From: Candidatus Enterosoma merdigallinarum
GTDB lineage: Bacteria; Bacillota_I; Bacilli_A; RFN20; CAG-288
Length of the DNA stretch: 64,000 nt
NCBI GenBank assembly: GCA_018714385.1
Contig: DVNL01000002.1
Coordinates: 177,526-241,525, forward strand
Direction: 5' to 3'
The position numbers and the translations under genes are program-made. Positions 34,893-43,863 of this stretch are shown one piece after another (positions within the stretch are counted from its first letter, which is position 1; each line of letters begins with the position of its first letter). The notes beneath the pieces are model-generated. The model worked only from the letters and a program-made list of their open reading frames with translations. It was not told the origin of the DNA and searched no databases.

Positions 34893-34921
34893 AGGCCGCT
34901 GGATTGCCAGCGGTCTTTTTT
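34893..34921 (+). terminator. Terminator of the adhE operon
   Basis: A 10-bp stem (AGGCCGCTGG, ATTG loop, CCAGCGGTCT, one G-T pair) is followed by TTTTT. It touches the stop codon of the convergent phosphatase gene. Confidence 0.9.
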
Positions 34922-35756
34922 AGTCTTCGTTTTCAAGATAAATGTCTTGCAGCCGTCTTTGCTCCGCGTCCGAGAAGTGGAGCTTGTCTCGTCGGTAAGC
35001 GTCAAATCCGCCGTATTGTGTCTCGATCTCGTCCATGGCGGCTTTCAGCCAGTTTTCTTGGACGCCGGCGAGCATGACAGAAGAGGAGAGAAGAGGCTCT
35101 TCCACGCCGTATGAGAGAAGATGACGCCGTCTTTCGGCCATCTTGTCTTTGCAGGACAGGTTCGTCAGAAGATAGTCTTCGAGGATTGTTTCGTCCTCGA
35201 CGCCAAGCGTCTTCAAAAGAAGATAGCAGGCGATTCCTGCCCTGTCCTTGCCGTCGGCGCAATGGAAGAGGACGGCGCCCTTCCCTTCGGCCTCCAAGAC
35301 GAGATGGAGGAAGGAGGAATAGCCTTGCTGGCCCAAGGGAGTCGAGACGTAGCTTCGATAGCTTTTTTCCATCCCCTTTCTGGCATCGCCTTCTTTTGAG
35401 AGGCAATAGATGTAGTCGAAGAGGGTCAATAGCCTCTTCTCTTGGATGCCATATGTCTTGTGGGGCGGAGGAAGGATGCCCATGTTGTGGTCGTTTGTGA
35501 TGGGCAGATTCACGATCTGGCAGCCTGGGATGGGGATTTCCGGCCTCGCCCTTCTTTCGTCCTCGTTCCGGAAATCGACATCGTAGAGGGCATGGTATTC
35601 CTTAAAGAGCGTCTCGACGTCCCTTTGAGTGATCCGATAAAGGCAGTCGGTGCGAATGAGAAGGCCTTTCCGCAATGTCCTTCCGTCCCGTGTCCTAATG
35701 CCGCCGAGATCCCGTGTGTTCAGGGTTCCTTCAAGAGGTATCGTTCTGTTTTCCAT
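34920..35756 (-). CDS. Tyrosine phosphatase-like protein (Y_phosphatase3 / LipA type)
   Basis: The 278-residue protein has the N-terminal LEGTLNTRDLGG motif of this phosphatase family and the P-loop HCADGKDRAG, with catalytic C166 and R172 (C-x5-R). LYDVDFRNEDER supplies the expected D/R-rich segment. Members dephosphorylate phosphotyrosine or phosphoinositides; no secretion signal is seen, so it is probably cytoplasmic. The ATG at 35756 has no Shine-Dalgarno; a TATAAT lies 6 nt upstream, which implies a leaderless mRNA. Confidence 0.88.
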   Translation of the reverse strand: MENRTIPLEGTLNTRDLGGIRTRDGRTLRKGLLIRTDCLYRITQRDVETLFKEYHALYDVDFRNEDERRARPEIPIPGCQIVNLPITNDHNMGILPPPHKTYGIQEKRLLTLFDYIYCLSKEGDARKGMEKSYRSYVSTPLGQQGYSSFLHLVLEAEGKGAVLFHCADGKDRAGIACYLLLKTLGVEDETILEDYLLTNLSCKDKMAERRRHLLSYGVEEPLLSSSVMLAGVQENWLKAAMDEIETQYGGFDAYRRDKLHFSDAEQRRLQDIYLENED

Positions 35757-35762
35757 GGTTGA

Positions 35763-35768
35763 ATTATA
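35763..35768 (-). promoter_or_regulatory. -10 box of the tyrosine phosphatase gene (leaderless)
   Basis: A TATAAT on the minus strand ends 6 nt before the ATG at 35756, so the transcript should begin at or within a base or two of the start codon. A TTCGAA 18 bp upstream could act as -35. Confidence 0.5.
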
Positions 35769-35943
35769 AGACAGGAAAGCAGGATTTCGAAGGCCGTCCC
35801 GAAAGAAAGGGGCTTCAAATGTGCCGGCGGATCTCTTCGGCGTGCGAGAGACTTCCTGCCATACCGATTTTGTCGACGAAATGCCTTTTTAGGACAAAAG
35901 GCCCCTTCTTTCTTGATAGCGCTTTCTCGTATTGCCAATTTAG

Positions 35944-35949
35944 TATAAA
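35944..35949 (+). promoter_or_regulatory. Possible -10 box of the response-regulator chimera gene
   Basis: A TATAAA lies 34 nt upstream of the GTG at 35984 within the 227-bp gap 35757-35983, which otherwise holds no convincing gene. AAAGGA follows at 35965-35970, rather far (13 nt) from the GTG. Confidence 0.35.
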
Positions 35950-35983
35950 ATCTTTAATTTGTTCAAAGGACTGAAAACGATTT

Positions 35984-37231
35984 GTGGTTCGCATAGGCAT
36001 TCTCGAGGACGATATCCGCTCCGCTGCTTTGCTGAAGGAGAACATAGACCGTTTTTCTCAACAGGAAAAAGTCGATTTCTCCGTCGTGACTTTTCATGAA
36101 GCCAATGCCCTTTTGGAGGCCGGGGAGGCCTTCGACCTCCTTTTCATGGACATCGAAAGGCCCGGAATCGATGGCTTTGAGGAGGCAAGGCGGATACGGG
36201 AAAGAGACGACAAGGTCAGCATCATCTTCGTCACGAACATGGTCAGCTATGCCCCCAAAGGCTATTCCGTGAATGCCATGGACTTTATCGTCAAGCCGGA
36301 GACGAAGACAGGCGATGGCATCGATGGCGTCGGCGGAAGGCTTCCCTTCGGCGAAAGGCCGAATGCCTGCTGCTACACCGGAAAGGTGATCTCCGACACG
36401 TGGAGTCCCGACCTCATGACCCGTCGCGGCGAGCTGATGGGAGAAGAGAGTCTCTATTGCGGCTGCACGATGGTCTATAGCACGGGAGCCAATCTTCACA
36501 GGACACCATTTGGAGGAAGAAACTTCGAATATATCTCCGAGGACGGCAACTTTGCTTACTATGCGGCTTACTATGAAGTCGCTGGAATGAAGAGCAAAGG
36601 AGTCAATGCCGCTGTCAAACACTTTGTCGCCAACGACCAGGAATTCAAGCGTATGGGCGTCGCCACTTTCTTCAACGAGCAGGCCATGCGCGAGACCACG
36701 CTCCGTCCCTTCGAAGGCGGCATCCGGAAGGGGAAGACGCATGCCTTCATGCAGTCCTACAACCGTGTCGGCTGCACGTGGTCCTCGGCCAATTATGCTC
36801 TTTGCACCTCTCTTGTCCGTGAGGAATGGGGCTTCGAGGGGGCAGAGATCACCGACGCCGCTTCCACGATCGACTATGCCGGTCGCTTCCAGGCCAGCAT
36901 CACCGCCGGAACGGACATCTACTGCATCGACAGCAAGGGCGAAAGCGGAAAGCAGCTTGTCGAGGCCATCAGCGAGAACGATGACGGCACTTTGCTTCTT
37001 GCCCTTCGCCGCGCTGTCAAGGCAAATCATTTTTCCGCGGTCAACAGCTGCGCCATCAACGGATTGAGCGTCCATTCCACGGTTCGCGAGATCATGCCGA
37101 CCTGGCAATATCTGGCCATCGCCGGAATCATTCTCTTCGCAGTTGCCACGGCTACCTTCTTCACCCTCTTCGTCTTGAGCAAGCATTTCTGGACTTCCAA
37201 GGAAGACCGGGAAAAGGAGGTGACGGAATGA
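35984..37231 (+). CDS. Chimeric ORF: response-regulator receiver domain joined to a truncated GH3 glycosidase with C-terminal membrane helix
   Basis: Residues 1-105 form a LytTR/AgrA-type receiver domain: acidic pair D9-D10, phosphoacceptor D56 in LLFMDIERPGIDG, T84 and K104. It breaks off just after the conserved VKP, with no LytTR DNA-binding domain. From about residue 110 the frame continues as glycoside hydrolase family 3: DGIDGVGG, NLHRTPFGGRNFEYISEDG, KHFVANDQE and the nucleophile region EITDA (D291). It ends with a membrane helix (about 371-395) and a charged tail. Both ends of normal proteins are missing at one junction near 36300, so this looks like a deletion fusion or an assembly join, not a designed protein. 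Start GTG at 35984. Its stop overlaps the next gene (ATGA). Confidence 0.75.
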   Translation: MVRIGILEDDIRSAALLKENIDRFSQQEKVDFSVVTFHEANALLEAGEAFDLLFMDIERPGIDGFEEARRIRERDDKVSIIFVTNMVSYAPKGYSVNAMDFIVKPETKTGDGIDGVGGRLPFGERPNACCYTGKVISDTWSPDLMTRRGELMGEESLYCGCTMVYSTGANLHRTPFGGRNFEYISEDGNFAYYAAYYEVAGMKSKGVNAAVKHFVANDQEFKRMGVATFFNEQAMRETTLRPFEGGIRKGKTHAFMQSYNRVGCTWSSANYALCTSLVREEWGFEGAEITDAASTIDYAGRFQASITAGTDIYCIDSKGESGKQLVEAISENDDGTLLLALRRAVKANHFSAVNSCAINGLSVHSTVREIMPTWQYLAIAGIILFAVATATFFTLFVLSKHFWTSKEDREKEVTE

Positions 37232-37638
37232 AAGATTGGTTTGTGCGCCTAGCCAAGATGCCGGTCCGCTTTTGGCTACAGGTCGCCGTCGTCATCCTCT
37301 CCATCATTCCCATCGCCTACATCTGCATGCGGATGTCTTCCTCACCGGAATATCCTCTCGCCTTGACGTTCGTCTTCCTTGCCATCGCATCCGAGGCCGT
37401 GCTCTTCGTCTTCCCCGAAAAGAAGTTTTCCGGCTATCTTGCCATCCTCTGCGTCATCTTCCTGGCTTTGGCGGCCTGCTACTTCCTCTGCGGAGGCGTC
37501 CTCTCCGTCGTGGACTACATCTACGGCATCAAGCTGTTCGGCGATGCTTCCCAGTTCTCCGCCATCCTCGGCTATGGCATCGTCATGGTGGTCAGCACCA
37601 TCGTCGGTATCGTCTGTTGTTTCTTTGTCAAAGATTAA
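37228..37638 (+). CDS. Small membrane protein (136 aa) linked to the GH3 gene
   Basis: The ATG at 37228 overlaps the stop of the GH3 chimera (ATGA), so it is coupled to it. The product has four hydrophobic segments (about residues 14-35, 43-60, 67-90 and 108-132) with a basic N-terminus. I do not recognise the family. The location suggests a partner of the membrane-anchored glycosidase. Confidence 0.72.
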   Translation: MKDWFVRLAKMPVRFWLQVAVVILSIIPIAYICMRMSSSPEYPLALTFVFLAIASEAVLFVFPEKKFSGYLAILCVIFLALAACYFLCGGVLSVVDYIYGIKLFGDASQFSAILGYGIVMVVSTIVGIVCCFFVKD

Positions 37639-37663
37639 ATAAAAGAAAAGGAGAAAAAGACAA

Positions 37664-38236
37664 ATGAAAAAGATCAGATCGCTGTCGTTGTTCTTCGCCT
37701 GCCTCACGGGACTGTCCCTTTCCGGACTGACCTCCTGCGGCGGCGTTGAGAAGATCGAGGGAAGTGAAGGGCTGATCTACGAGCTCAGCGAGGACGGATC
37801 CTCCTACATCATGACCGATGCCTCCAAGTGCACCGTCAAGGATGTCGTCGTCGGAAACTGGCATGACGATCTTCCCGTCACTGGCATCGGCGACATGGCC
37901 TTCAAGTTCCAGGAAGGCCTCAATTCCGTCACGGTCGCCGAGGGCGTCACAAGCTATGGCGAGTGCTGGCTCGACAACGGGACCTGCACCAAGGTCACTC
38001 TTCCCAATGGCGTTGAGTCCATGGGCGTCGCTGCCTTCCTTATCTGCTTCGAGCTGAAGGAGCTTGTCATTGGCACGGGGCTGAAGACGATCGAAGTCGA
38101 CACCTTCGAGAAGGTCAACGAGGACTTCACCATCTACTTCCGCGGTTCCGAGGAAGAATGGAACGATGTCGAAGTCGCTGACAGGGGCAACGACATCCTC
38201 GAGACCTGCAAGATGGTCTTCGACTACAAAGACTAA
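37664..38236 (+). CDS. Lipoprotein with BspA-like leucine-rich repeats
   Basis: The 190-residue product has a lipoprotein signal (SLSGLTSC lipobox) and then BspA/LRR_5-type repeats: VTGIGDMAFKFQEGLNSVTVAEGVTSYG in two register pieces, KVTLPNGVESMGVAAF and ELVIGTGLKTIEVDTF. Such repeats mediate binding at the cell surface in gut and oral bacteria. The ATG at 37664 has AAGGAG upstream; a terminator follows the stop. Confidence 0.85.
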   Translation: MKKIRSLSLFFACLTGLSLSGLTSCGGVEKIEGSEGLIYELSEDGSSYIMTDASKCTVKDVVVGNWHDDLPVTGIGDMAFKFQEGLNSVTVAEGVTSYGECWLDNGTCTKVTLPNGVESMGVAAFLICFELKELVIGTGLKTIEVDTFEKVNEDFTIYFRGSEEEWNDVEVADRGNDILETCKMVFDYKD

Positions 38237-38259
38237 AAAGCAATCCCTCCTTGGTTGTG

Positions 38260-38286
38260 GGGCGGTCGAAAGGCCGCTCTTTTTTG
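38260..38286 (+). terminator. Terminator after the BspA-like lipoprotein
   Basis: An 8-bp stem with GAAA tetraloop (GGGCGGTC / GGCCGCTC with two G-T pairs) is followed by a long T-run. Confidence 0.82.
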
Positions 38287-38437
38287 TTTTGCTGTCGTCG
38301 AAGAAGTCGGACAGGAAAGGAGGTGTGTCTCATATTGGAATGTCGGATTCGACTTAAAATCACTTACGCAATGCCTTCCTTTATCGATGAAAACAACAGA
38401 AAAAACTCCTTGGAATGGCAGGAGGCTTTTCTTGCTT

Positions 38438-38773
38438 TCAGTTCAAACCGAAGTAGACGCCAAGAAAGATGACGATGCATATGGGGTCGATCCAGAGCAT
38501 GTTGAGATAGGCCGAATTCATCGAATCGATGGCATAGGCGATGGAAAAGAAACCTTCGATCAGAATCAATGCGGCAAGGAGGAAGAAAAGGACGATATTG
38601 ACCTTCTTCATCGTCAGATGGCGAAGGGCCTTGCCGATTTCCTTCTCCTCGAACGGGGAAGGCTCTTCTTTGGCTTCCTGGATCGCCTGGAGTCTTTCGA
38701 TGGGAAGACCGGTCAGTTTCGCGATACGGCTCATCGGAGTCTTCATCCTAGAAAGCTTTTCGGACAGTTTCAT
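38438..38773 (-). CDS. Small membrane protein with HTH-like N-terminus (111 aa)
   Basis: The ATG at 38773 lies behind AAGGAGG and a TACAAT -10 (38798-38803, minus). The N-terminal 50 residues (MSRIAKLTGLPIERLQAIQEA ending in EKEIGKALRHL) resemble an XRE-type helix-turn-helix; two membrane helices follow (about 58-80 and 88-108). This architecture suggests a membrane-tethered regulator or simply a small membrane protein. The family is not identified. The 38287-38437 stretch downstream holds no convincing gene. Confidence 0.65.
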   Translation of the reverse strand: MKLSEKLSRMKTPMSRIAKLTGLPIERLQAIQEAKEEPSPFEEKEIGKALRHLTMKKVNIVLFFLLAALILIEGFFSIAYAIDSMNSAYLNMLWIDPICIVIFLGVYFGLN

Positions 38774-38797
38774 GCTTTTCCTCCTTACATTTTCTCT

Positions 38798-38803
38798 ATT
38801 GTA
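38798..38803 (-). promoter_or_regulatory. -10 box of the 111-aa HTH/membrane protein gene
   Basis: TACAAT on the minus strand, 24 nt upstream of the ATG at 38773, with AAGGAGG in between. Confidence 0.45.
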
Positions 38804-38877
38804 TCACCAAAAAGAGGGCACGATTCGTTGGAGATAGAAAAACGACGGAAGGATAAAAGGACATCTAGGAAAACAGG

Positions 38878-38900
38878 AAAAAAGAGGCCGAAGCCTCTTT
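38878..38900 (-). terminator. Terminator of the heat-shock operon
   Basis: On the minus strand AAAGAGGC, a TTCG tetraloop and GCCTCTTT form a perfect 8-bp stem followed by more T residues, just past the dnaJ stop. Confidence 0.88.
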
Positions 38901-38919
38901 GGATTCGCTGTCTTGAAGA

Positions 38920-40062
38920 TCAGTTCCCTTTGAACTTGTTCCTCAGCCAGGAGAAGACGCCTTGAGGCCTCTTTTCCTCGGCTTCGTCGAACTGCCGGAT
39001 CAGATCCTTCTCTTCGGGCGTGAGGGACTTGGGGAAGACGACATTGACCTTCACGTACTGGTCCCCTGTCTTGCCGCTTGGAAGGGTGACACCCATGGAG
39101 GCCATCTTCAGGACTGTCGCGGGCTGGGTGCAGGAGGGGACGTTGAGATTGACCTCGCCCTTGACGGTCTTGACGGTGATCGTCGCTCCGAGAAGGGCAT
39201 CGGCGAGGGAGACGTCGACCGTCGTGTAGATGTCGGCGCCCCTTCTTTCGAAAATCTGGCTCTTGCTGACCTGGATGACAAGGATCAGGTCGCCGTTGGG
39301 ACCGCCGTTGACTCCGGCATCGCCCTTTCCGGCAACCCGTATCATGTCATTGTCGTCGACACCCTTGGGGATGTTGACGGTGATGGTCTCATTGACCCGG
39401 ACACGACCTTGGCCATGGCAGTTCGGGCATTTGTTCTTGATCTTCTTTCCGGTGCCGCCGCAGTCGGGGCAGACACCTTCGGACTCCATCATGCCGAAGA
39501 TGGTCTGGCGTCTTGTGCGGACACGGCCGGTGCCGCGGCAAGTCGGACAATTGACGATATCCTGCTGGGACTTGGCGCCTGTCCCATGACAATCCGGGCA
39601 GGTCTTGACGTAGTCGAGAGGGATGTCGACCTTCGCGCCGTTGACGGCCTGGTCGAAGGAGAGCTTGACGGTGACGCGCCTGTCGGCGCCTTTCCGGGGA
39701 ACGTTGCTCCGTCTTGTCCCGCCTCTTCCGCCGCCGAAGAACTGACTGAAGATGTCGTTGATGTCGCCGAAGTCAGCCTCGGAGAATCCGCCTTGGAACC
39801 CATTGAAGCCGTTTTGGAATCCGTTGGCTCCGTTGTTGTCGAAGGCAGCATGGCCAAACTGGTCGTACTGCGCCCTCTTCTGCGGATCCTTGAGGACTTC
39901 ATAGGCTTCGCTGACTTCCTTGAATTTTTCAGGAGCGTCGGGAGAATGGTTCAAGTCAGGATGATATTTCTTCGCAAGGGCCCTATAGGCGTGCTGAATC
40001 TGGTCCTGGGTGGCGTTCTTGTCGACACCGAGGACTTCGTAGTAGTCTCTTTTTTCTGCCAC
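38920..40062 (-). CDS. dnaJ: Chaperone DnaJ (Hsp40)
   Basis: The 380-residue type I J-protein stimulates DnaK ATPase and delivers substrates. The J-domain HPD motif ([13 protein letters not shown]), a G/F-rich segment with repeated NGFQ, and a zinc domain with four C-x-x-C-x-G-x-G motifs ([32 protein letters not shown]) are present. The start is GTG at 40062, 7 nt after GGAGG. It is the last gene of hrcA-grpE-dnaK-dnaJ. Confidence 0.96.
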   Translation of the reverse strand: MAEKRDYYEVLGVDKNATQDQIQHAYRALAKKYHPDLNHSPDAPEKFKEVSEAYEVLKDPQKRAQYDQFGHAAFDNNGANGFQNGFNGFQGGFSEADFGDINDIFSQFFGGGRGGTRRSNVPRKGADRRVTVKLSFDQAVNGAKVDIPLDYVKTCPDCHGTGAKSQQDIVNCPTCRGTGRVRTRRQTIFGMMESEGVCPDCGGTGKKIKNKCPNCHGQGRVRVNETITVNIPKGVDDNDMIRVAGKGDAGVNGGPNGDLILVIQVSKSQIFERRGADIYTTVDVSLADALLGATITVKTVKGEVNLNVPSCTQPATVLKMASMGVTLPSGKTGDQYVKVNVVFPKSLTPEEKDLIRQFDEAEEKRPQGVFSWLRNKFKGN

Positions 40063-40086
40063 TTGGACACCTCCGTTCTACAAGAG

Positions 40087-40112
40087 GAAGCCCGGCTTTT
40101 CGGCCGGGCTTC
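40087..40112 (-). terminator. Intercistronic hairpin between dnaK and dnaJ
   Basis: GAAGCCCGGC (40087-40096) and GCCGGGCTTC (40103-40112) pair perfectly over 10 bp. On the minus strand the descending arm is followed by only a pyrimidine-rich CTCTTGT, not a clean T-run, so it may be a partial terminator or mRNA-stability element that lowers dnaJ relative to dnaK. Confidence 0.6.
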
Positions 40113-40123
40113 TTCGATGGGGC

Positions 40124-42001
40124 TTAGTTGTTGCTTCCGTCATCCTTCTTTTCGGTGAAGGTCGCATCGACGACATGCGGATCCTTCTCGTCGGTTCCGC
40201 TCTGCTGGGCATTGCTTCCGGCGGTCTGGCTGGAGGCATCGGCCTGAGCCTGGGCGTTTGCCTGATAGACGGCGTTTGCGGCCTGCTGGAGCTCGGCGAT
40301 CTTGCTGCGGACGGCATTGAGGTCGTTCTTGTCGAGGGCTTCCTTGATCTCGTTGCGGATCTTCAGGGCCTGCTCCTTGGTCTTGTCATCGATAGGATGC
40401 TCCTTGTCGTTGACCTGACGATCGATCGTGTCGATGAGTTGCTGGGCCTCGTTTCTCGTGTCGGCATCCTGCTTTCTCTTGTCGTCGGCTTCCTTGTTGG
40501 CCTCGGCTTCCTTGACCATACGGTCGATCTCTTCCTTGGAAAGGCCGGAGGAGTTGGAGATGGTGATGTGCTGTTCCTTGTTGGTGTCGAGATCCTTGGC
40601 GGAGACGGAGACGATGCCGTTGACATCGATGGAGAAAGTGACCTGGATCCTAGGCTCGCCTCTTCTAGCGGGACGGATTCCCTCGAGCTTGAAGCGGCCG
40701 AGGAACTTGTTGTCCGCGGCCATCGGACGTTCGCCTTGGAAGACCTGGATTTCGACGCCGGGCTGGTTGTCTTCGGCAGTGGAGAAGGTCTGGGCGCGGG
40801 TGACAGGGATGGTGGTGTTCCTGGGGATGAGAGGCGTCATGACGCCGCCGAGAGTCTCGATTCCGAGCGTCAGAGGCGTGACGTCGAGGAGGACGACATC
40901 GTTGATGTCGCCACGGATGACACCGCCCTGGATAGCGGCGCCGACGGAGACCGCCTCATCGGGGTTGACCGACTGGGCCGGCTTCTTGCCGTTGTTGAGA
41001 CGGGTGACGAGATCGATGACGGCGGGCATTCTGGTGGATCCGCCGACGAGGATGATTTCGTTGAGGTCGCTGACAGAGAGCTTGGCATCGCTGAGGGCGG
41101 TGTTGAAGGGCTTGATGCAGCGGTCGATCAGATCCGCGGTCAGGTCCTGGAACTTGGCGCGGGTCAAAGTGGTCTCGAAGTTGACAGGGGCGCCATCCTT
41201 GAATCCGATGTAGGGAAGGGAGATGATGGTCTGGGTCTGGCTGGAGAGGTTGATTTTGGCTTTTTCGGCCTCGTCACGGAGTCTCTGGAGGGTCGGACGA
41301 TCCTTCGGGTTGTTTTCGTCGATGTAGATGCCGCACTGACTGTTGATTTCTTGGCGGAGCCAATCCATGACGTGGTGGTCCCAGTCATCGCCGCCGAGGT
41401 TGGTGTCGCCGGAGGTGGAGAGGACCTCGAAGGTGCCGTCGCCGATGTCGAGGATAGAGACATCCAAGGTGCCGCCGCCGAGGTCGAAGACGAGGATCTT
41501 TCCGGACTTCTTGCTGTCCATGCCGTAGGCAAGGGCGGCAGCGGTCGGCTCGGAGATGACGCGGACGACATCCAGTCCGGCGATCGTGCCGGCGTTCTTG
41601 GTGGCCTGTCTCTGGTCGTCATTGAAGTAGGCGGGGCAGGTGATGACGGCCTTGGTGACCGTCTGGCCGAGATAGCTCTCGGCATAGCCCTTCATGAAGG
41701 AGAGGATCTTCGCCGAGATTTCCTCGGGAGTGAAGTCCTTGTTGATGCAATTGATATGGACGGTCTCGCGGGTTCCCATCTTTCTCTTGATGGAGTGGAC
41801 GGTGTCAGGATTGGTCAAGAGCATTCTCTTGGCTGCATTTCCGACGATGACTTCGCCGTCCGCCTTGAAGGAGACGACGGAGGGGCAGGTGTTTGTGCCT
41901 TCGGGGGAAGGAATGACCTTGACGGTCTTGTCTTCCTGCATGTAGGAGACGACGGAGTTCGTCGTTCCCAGGTCGATACCGATGATAACTTCTTTAGCCA
42001 T
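40124..42001 (-). CDS. dnaK: Chaperone DnaK (Hsp70)
   Basis: The 625-residue Hsp70 begins [20 protein letters not shown]. Nucleotide-binding motifs ([32 protein letters not shown]) and the substrate-binding domain are complete, and the lid ends in a Gln/Ala-rich, acidic C-terminus. It folds nascent and stress-damaged proteins with DnaJ and GrpE. The ATG at 42001 has AGGAGGAAAC upstream, 23 nt after grpE. Confidence 0.97.
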   Translation of the reverse strand: MAKEVIIGIDLGTTNSVVSYMQEDKTVKVIPSPEGTNTCPSVVSFKADGEVIVGNAAKRMLLTNPDTVHSIKRKMGTRETVHINCINKDFTPEEISAKILSFMKGYAESYLGQTVTKAVITCPAYFNDDQRQATKNAGTIAGLDVVRVISEPTAAALAYGMDSKKSGKILVFDLGGGTLDVSILDIGDGTFEVLSTSGDTNLGGDDWDHHVMDWLRQEINSQCGIYIDENNPKDRPTLQRLRDEAEKAKINLSSQTQTIISLPYIGFKDGAPVNFETTLTRAKFQDLTADLIDRCIKPFNTALSDAKLSVSDLNEIILVGGSTRMPAVIDLVTRLNNGKKPAQSVNPDEAVSVGAAIQGGVIRGDINDVVLLDVTPLTLGIETLGGVMTPLIPRNTTIPVTRAQTFSTAEDNQPGVEIQVFQGERPMAADNKFLGRFKLEGIRPARRGEPRIQVTFSIDVNGIVSVSAKDLDTNKEQHITISNSSGLSKEEIDRMVKEAEANKEADDKRKQDADTRNEAQQLIDTIDRQVNDKEHPIDDKTKEQALKIRNEIKEALDKNDLNAVRSKIAELQQAANAVYQANAQAQADASSQTAGSNAQQSGTDEKDPHVVDATFTEKKDDGSNN

Positions 42002-42024
42002 GATAAGTTTCCTCCTTTATGGAA

Positions 42025-42741
42025 TCAGTTGTTTTTCTGTTCTTCTTCTTTTTCTTCCGTATTTTCGGATGCGCTCTCTTCTGCCTTCTCTTCTTTCTTT
42101 TCCACCTTGTGGGTGATGATGACACCGGCCGGGCGAAGGAGATGGTCATGCATCTTGTAGCCCTTCAGGAAGGTGTCGGCGACGAGGTTGTCCTCCTCTC
42201 CGTCGACGCTCGAGAAGGCGTTCATTTGATTGGGGTCGAAGACATCACCCTTTTTCGGATCGATGATCTGGACGTCCATCTGCGTCAGGGAACTGAGAAG
42301 CTTTCCGTGAATCATCTGGAAGCCTTCAAGATATTTTTTGATAGTCGGATCCGTGGGCTCGTTCTTCAGCGCCATGTCGAAGCTGTCCAGGACGGGGATG
42401 AATTCTTCGATGACGGATTGGCGGGCGTATTTCTTGAAGTCCGCCGTTTCTCTCTGGACTTCCTTTCTGGTGTTGGCCATGTCGGCGTAGGCGAGATAGT
42501 ATTTGTTCTTCCAATCCTCGGCTTCCTTCTTGGCGTTGTGAAGGTCGACCTCGATGTTTTCCAGCCGGACCTTGAGACTGTGGATTTCCTCTTCCAGTTT
42601 CTTTTTTTCGGGATCTTCCGGCTTCTTTTCTTCTTCTTCGACCTTTTCTTTTTCTTCTTCCGCTTTCTTCTCTTCCGGCTCTTCGGCCTTGATGTCCGGG
42701 GCCTCTTCCTGCGGATTTTCCTTCTTTTCTTCTTCGCTCAT
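42025..42741 (-). CDS. grpE: Nucleotide exchange factor GrpE
   Basis: The 238-residue protein has a very acidic Glu/Lys-rich N-terminal arm (residues 1-55), a long coiled-coil and the GrpE core (NKYYLAYADMANTRKEVQRE; VLDSFDMALKN; HDHLLRPAGVIITHKV). It exchanges nucleotides on DnaK. The ATG at 42741 overlaps the hrcA stop. Confidence 0.95.
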   Translation of the reverse strand: MSEEEKKENPQEEAPDIKAEEPEEKKAEEEKEKVEEEEKKPEDPEKKKLEEEIHSLKVRLENIEVDLHNAKKEAEDWKNKYYLAYADMANTRKEVQRETADFKKYARQSVIEEFIPVLDSFDMALKNEPTDPTIKKYLEGFQMIHGKLLSSLTQMDVQIIDPKKGDVFDPNQMNAFSSVDGEEDNLVADTFLKGYKMHDHLLRPAGVIITHKVEKKEEKAEESASENTEEKEEEQKNN

Positions 42742-43847
42742 TTCTTGGCTCCTTTCTTCTTGGCCTTCGTCGTTTTTCGGATGACCACGTTTTCCGGCGG
42801 ACTGACCGGGACGAGGGCGTTTTCGTTCGTGCTTCTTCCGCTGAGGTACTTGTCGATCATGAAGACGACGTATTCCAGGGCGGAGAGGACCTTGCGGTAA
42901 TCCATCCTCTTCGGTCCGACGACGGCGATCTTGTCCTTTCCGTTGACGGGCTTGGTGACGATGGCGAGGTCACCGTTGTTTTCGGATGTGAATCCCACGG
43001 AGACGTTTCCGAGGTCATCCTGCCTTGTCATGTCGTGCTGGAGCTTGCTTGGATCCTCCAGGGCATCGATGGCGGAGAGGAAGGCATCGGCATCGTCCGC
43101 GAATTCCGGAAGTGCGAGAAGGTTCTTCTTTCCGTAGACGGTGAACCGTTTCCTCGCGAAGCTTGTCAGGGCCTCCACGAAGGCTTTGACGATGACCTGT
43201 CCGCTCAGCCCGACCTGCTTGACGACGATCGGGAGGAGGGATTCGGCTTTCTCGCCGATCTCGGAGATCCGCGTGCCGGCAAGCCTCGAATTGAGCATGT
43301 CGACTGCCGCGCTTGCCGCCTGGAAGTTCAGACCGATGTTCTTCAGAACGAAGGTCTTCTTCTCGACGTAGCCGGAATCGGTGACGAAGATGCCCATCAC
43401 TTGGTCTTCGTTGAGCTTGAGAAGCTGGACCGAGACGAGCCTTTCTTCGTCGGCGCGGGGGCCGAGGACGACCGTCGCCATCTGCGTCAGTTCGGAGAGC
43501 ATCTGGCAGGACTTCGACATGATGTCTTCGACGGAGTGGGCCTTGTTTTCGATTGCCCTCTTGAACTCGCGCTGGAATTCCATGTCGACGGAGCTGAGCA
43601 GATTCTCTTCGTTGAGGTGATCGAGATAATATTGATAGCCTTTCGCGGAAGGGACGCGGCCGCTTGAGACATGGGTCTTTTCGATGAGCCCCTCTTTCTC
43701 GAGCTGGACCATCGTGTTGCGGATCGTGGCCGAAGAGCAGTCGAGATGGTAGTTCTTCAATATCGTCATCGAGCCGACAGGCTCGGCGGTCTTGACGAAC
43801 TCCTCGACGATGCACTTCAGGATCATGTCCTTGCGTTTCAGATCCAT
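42738..43847 (-). CDS. hrcA: Heat-inducible transcription repressor HrcA
   Basis: The 369-residue repressor starts at the ATG at 43847 (GGAGG upstream); an in-frame extension to 43904 would run through the CIRCE element and is rejected. The N-terminal winged helix carries SSATIRNTMVQLEKEGLIEKTHVSSGRVPS, split here by eye as helix and wing, and the GAF-like C-terminal half follows. It represses its own operon through CIRCE; GroE titration is the usual control. A Lys-rich tail ends the protein. Confidence 0.95.
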   Translation of the reverse strand: MDLKRKDMILKCIVEEFVKTAEPVGSMTILKNYHLDCSSATIRNTMVQLEKEGLIEKTHVSSGRVPSAKGYQYYLDHLNEENLLSSVDMEFQREFKRAIENKAHSVEDIMSKSCQMLSELTQMATVVLGPRADEERLVSVQLLKLNEDQVMGIFVTDSGYVEKKTFVLKNIGLNFQAASAAVDMLNSRLAGTRISEIGEKAESLLPIVVKQVGLSGQVIVKAFVEALTSFARKRFTVYGKKNLLALPEFADDADAFLSAIDALEDPSKLQHDMTRQDDLGNVSVGFTSENNGDLAIVTKPVNGKDKIAVVGPKRMDYRKVLSALEYVVFMIDKYLSGRSTNENALVPVSPPENVVIRKTTKAKKKGAKK

Positions 43848-43863
43848 CGGCAAACCTCCAAGT

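Noticed and set aside
35757..35983. Short ORFs in the gap between the phosphatase and the receiver-domain gene
   Set aside because: No ribosome sites, no motifs and mutually overlapping frames; treated as non-coding.
38287..38437. Small plus-strand ORF after AAAGGAGG near 38320
   Set aside because: The site is followed by no start at suitable spacing; the longer frame runs into the antisense of the 38438 gene and has no coding bias. A weak minus-strand hairpin at 38401-38430 was too short to call as a terminator.
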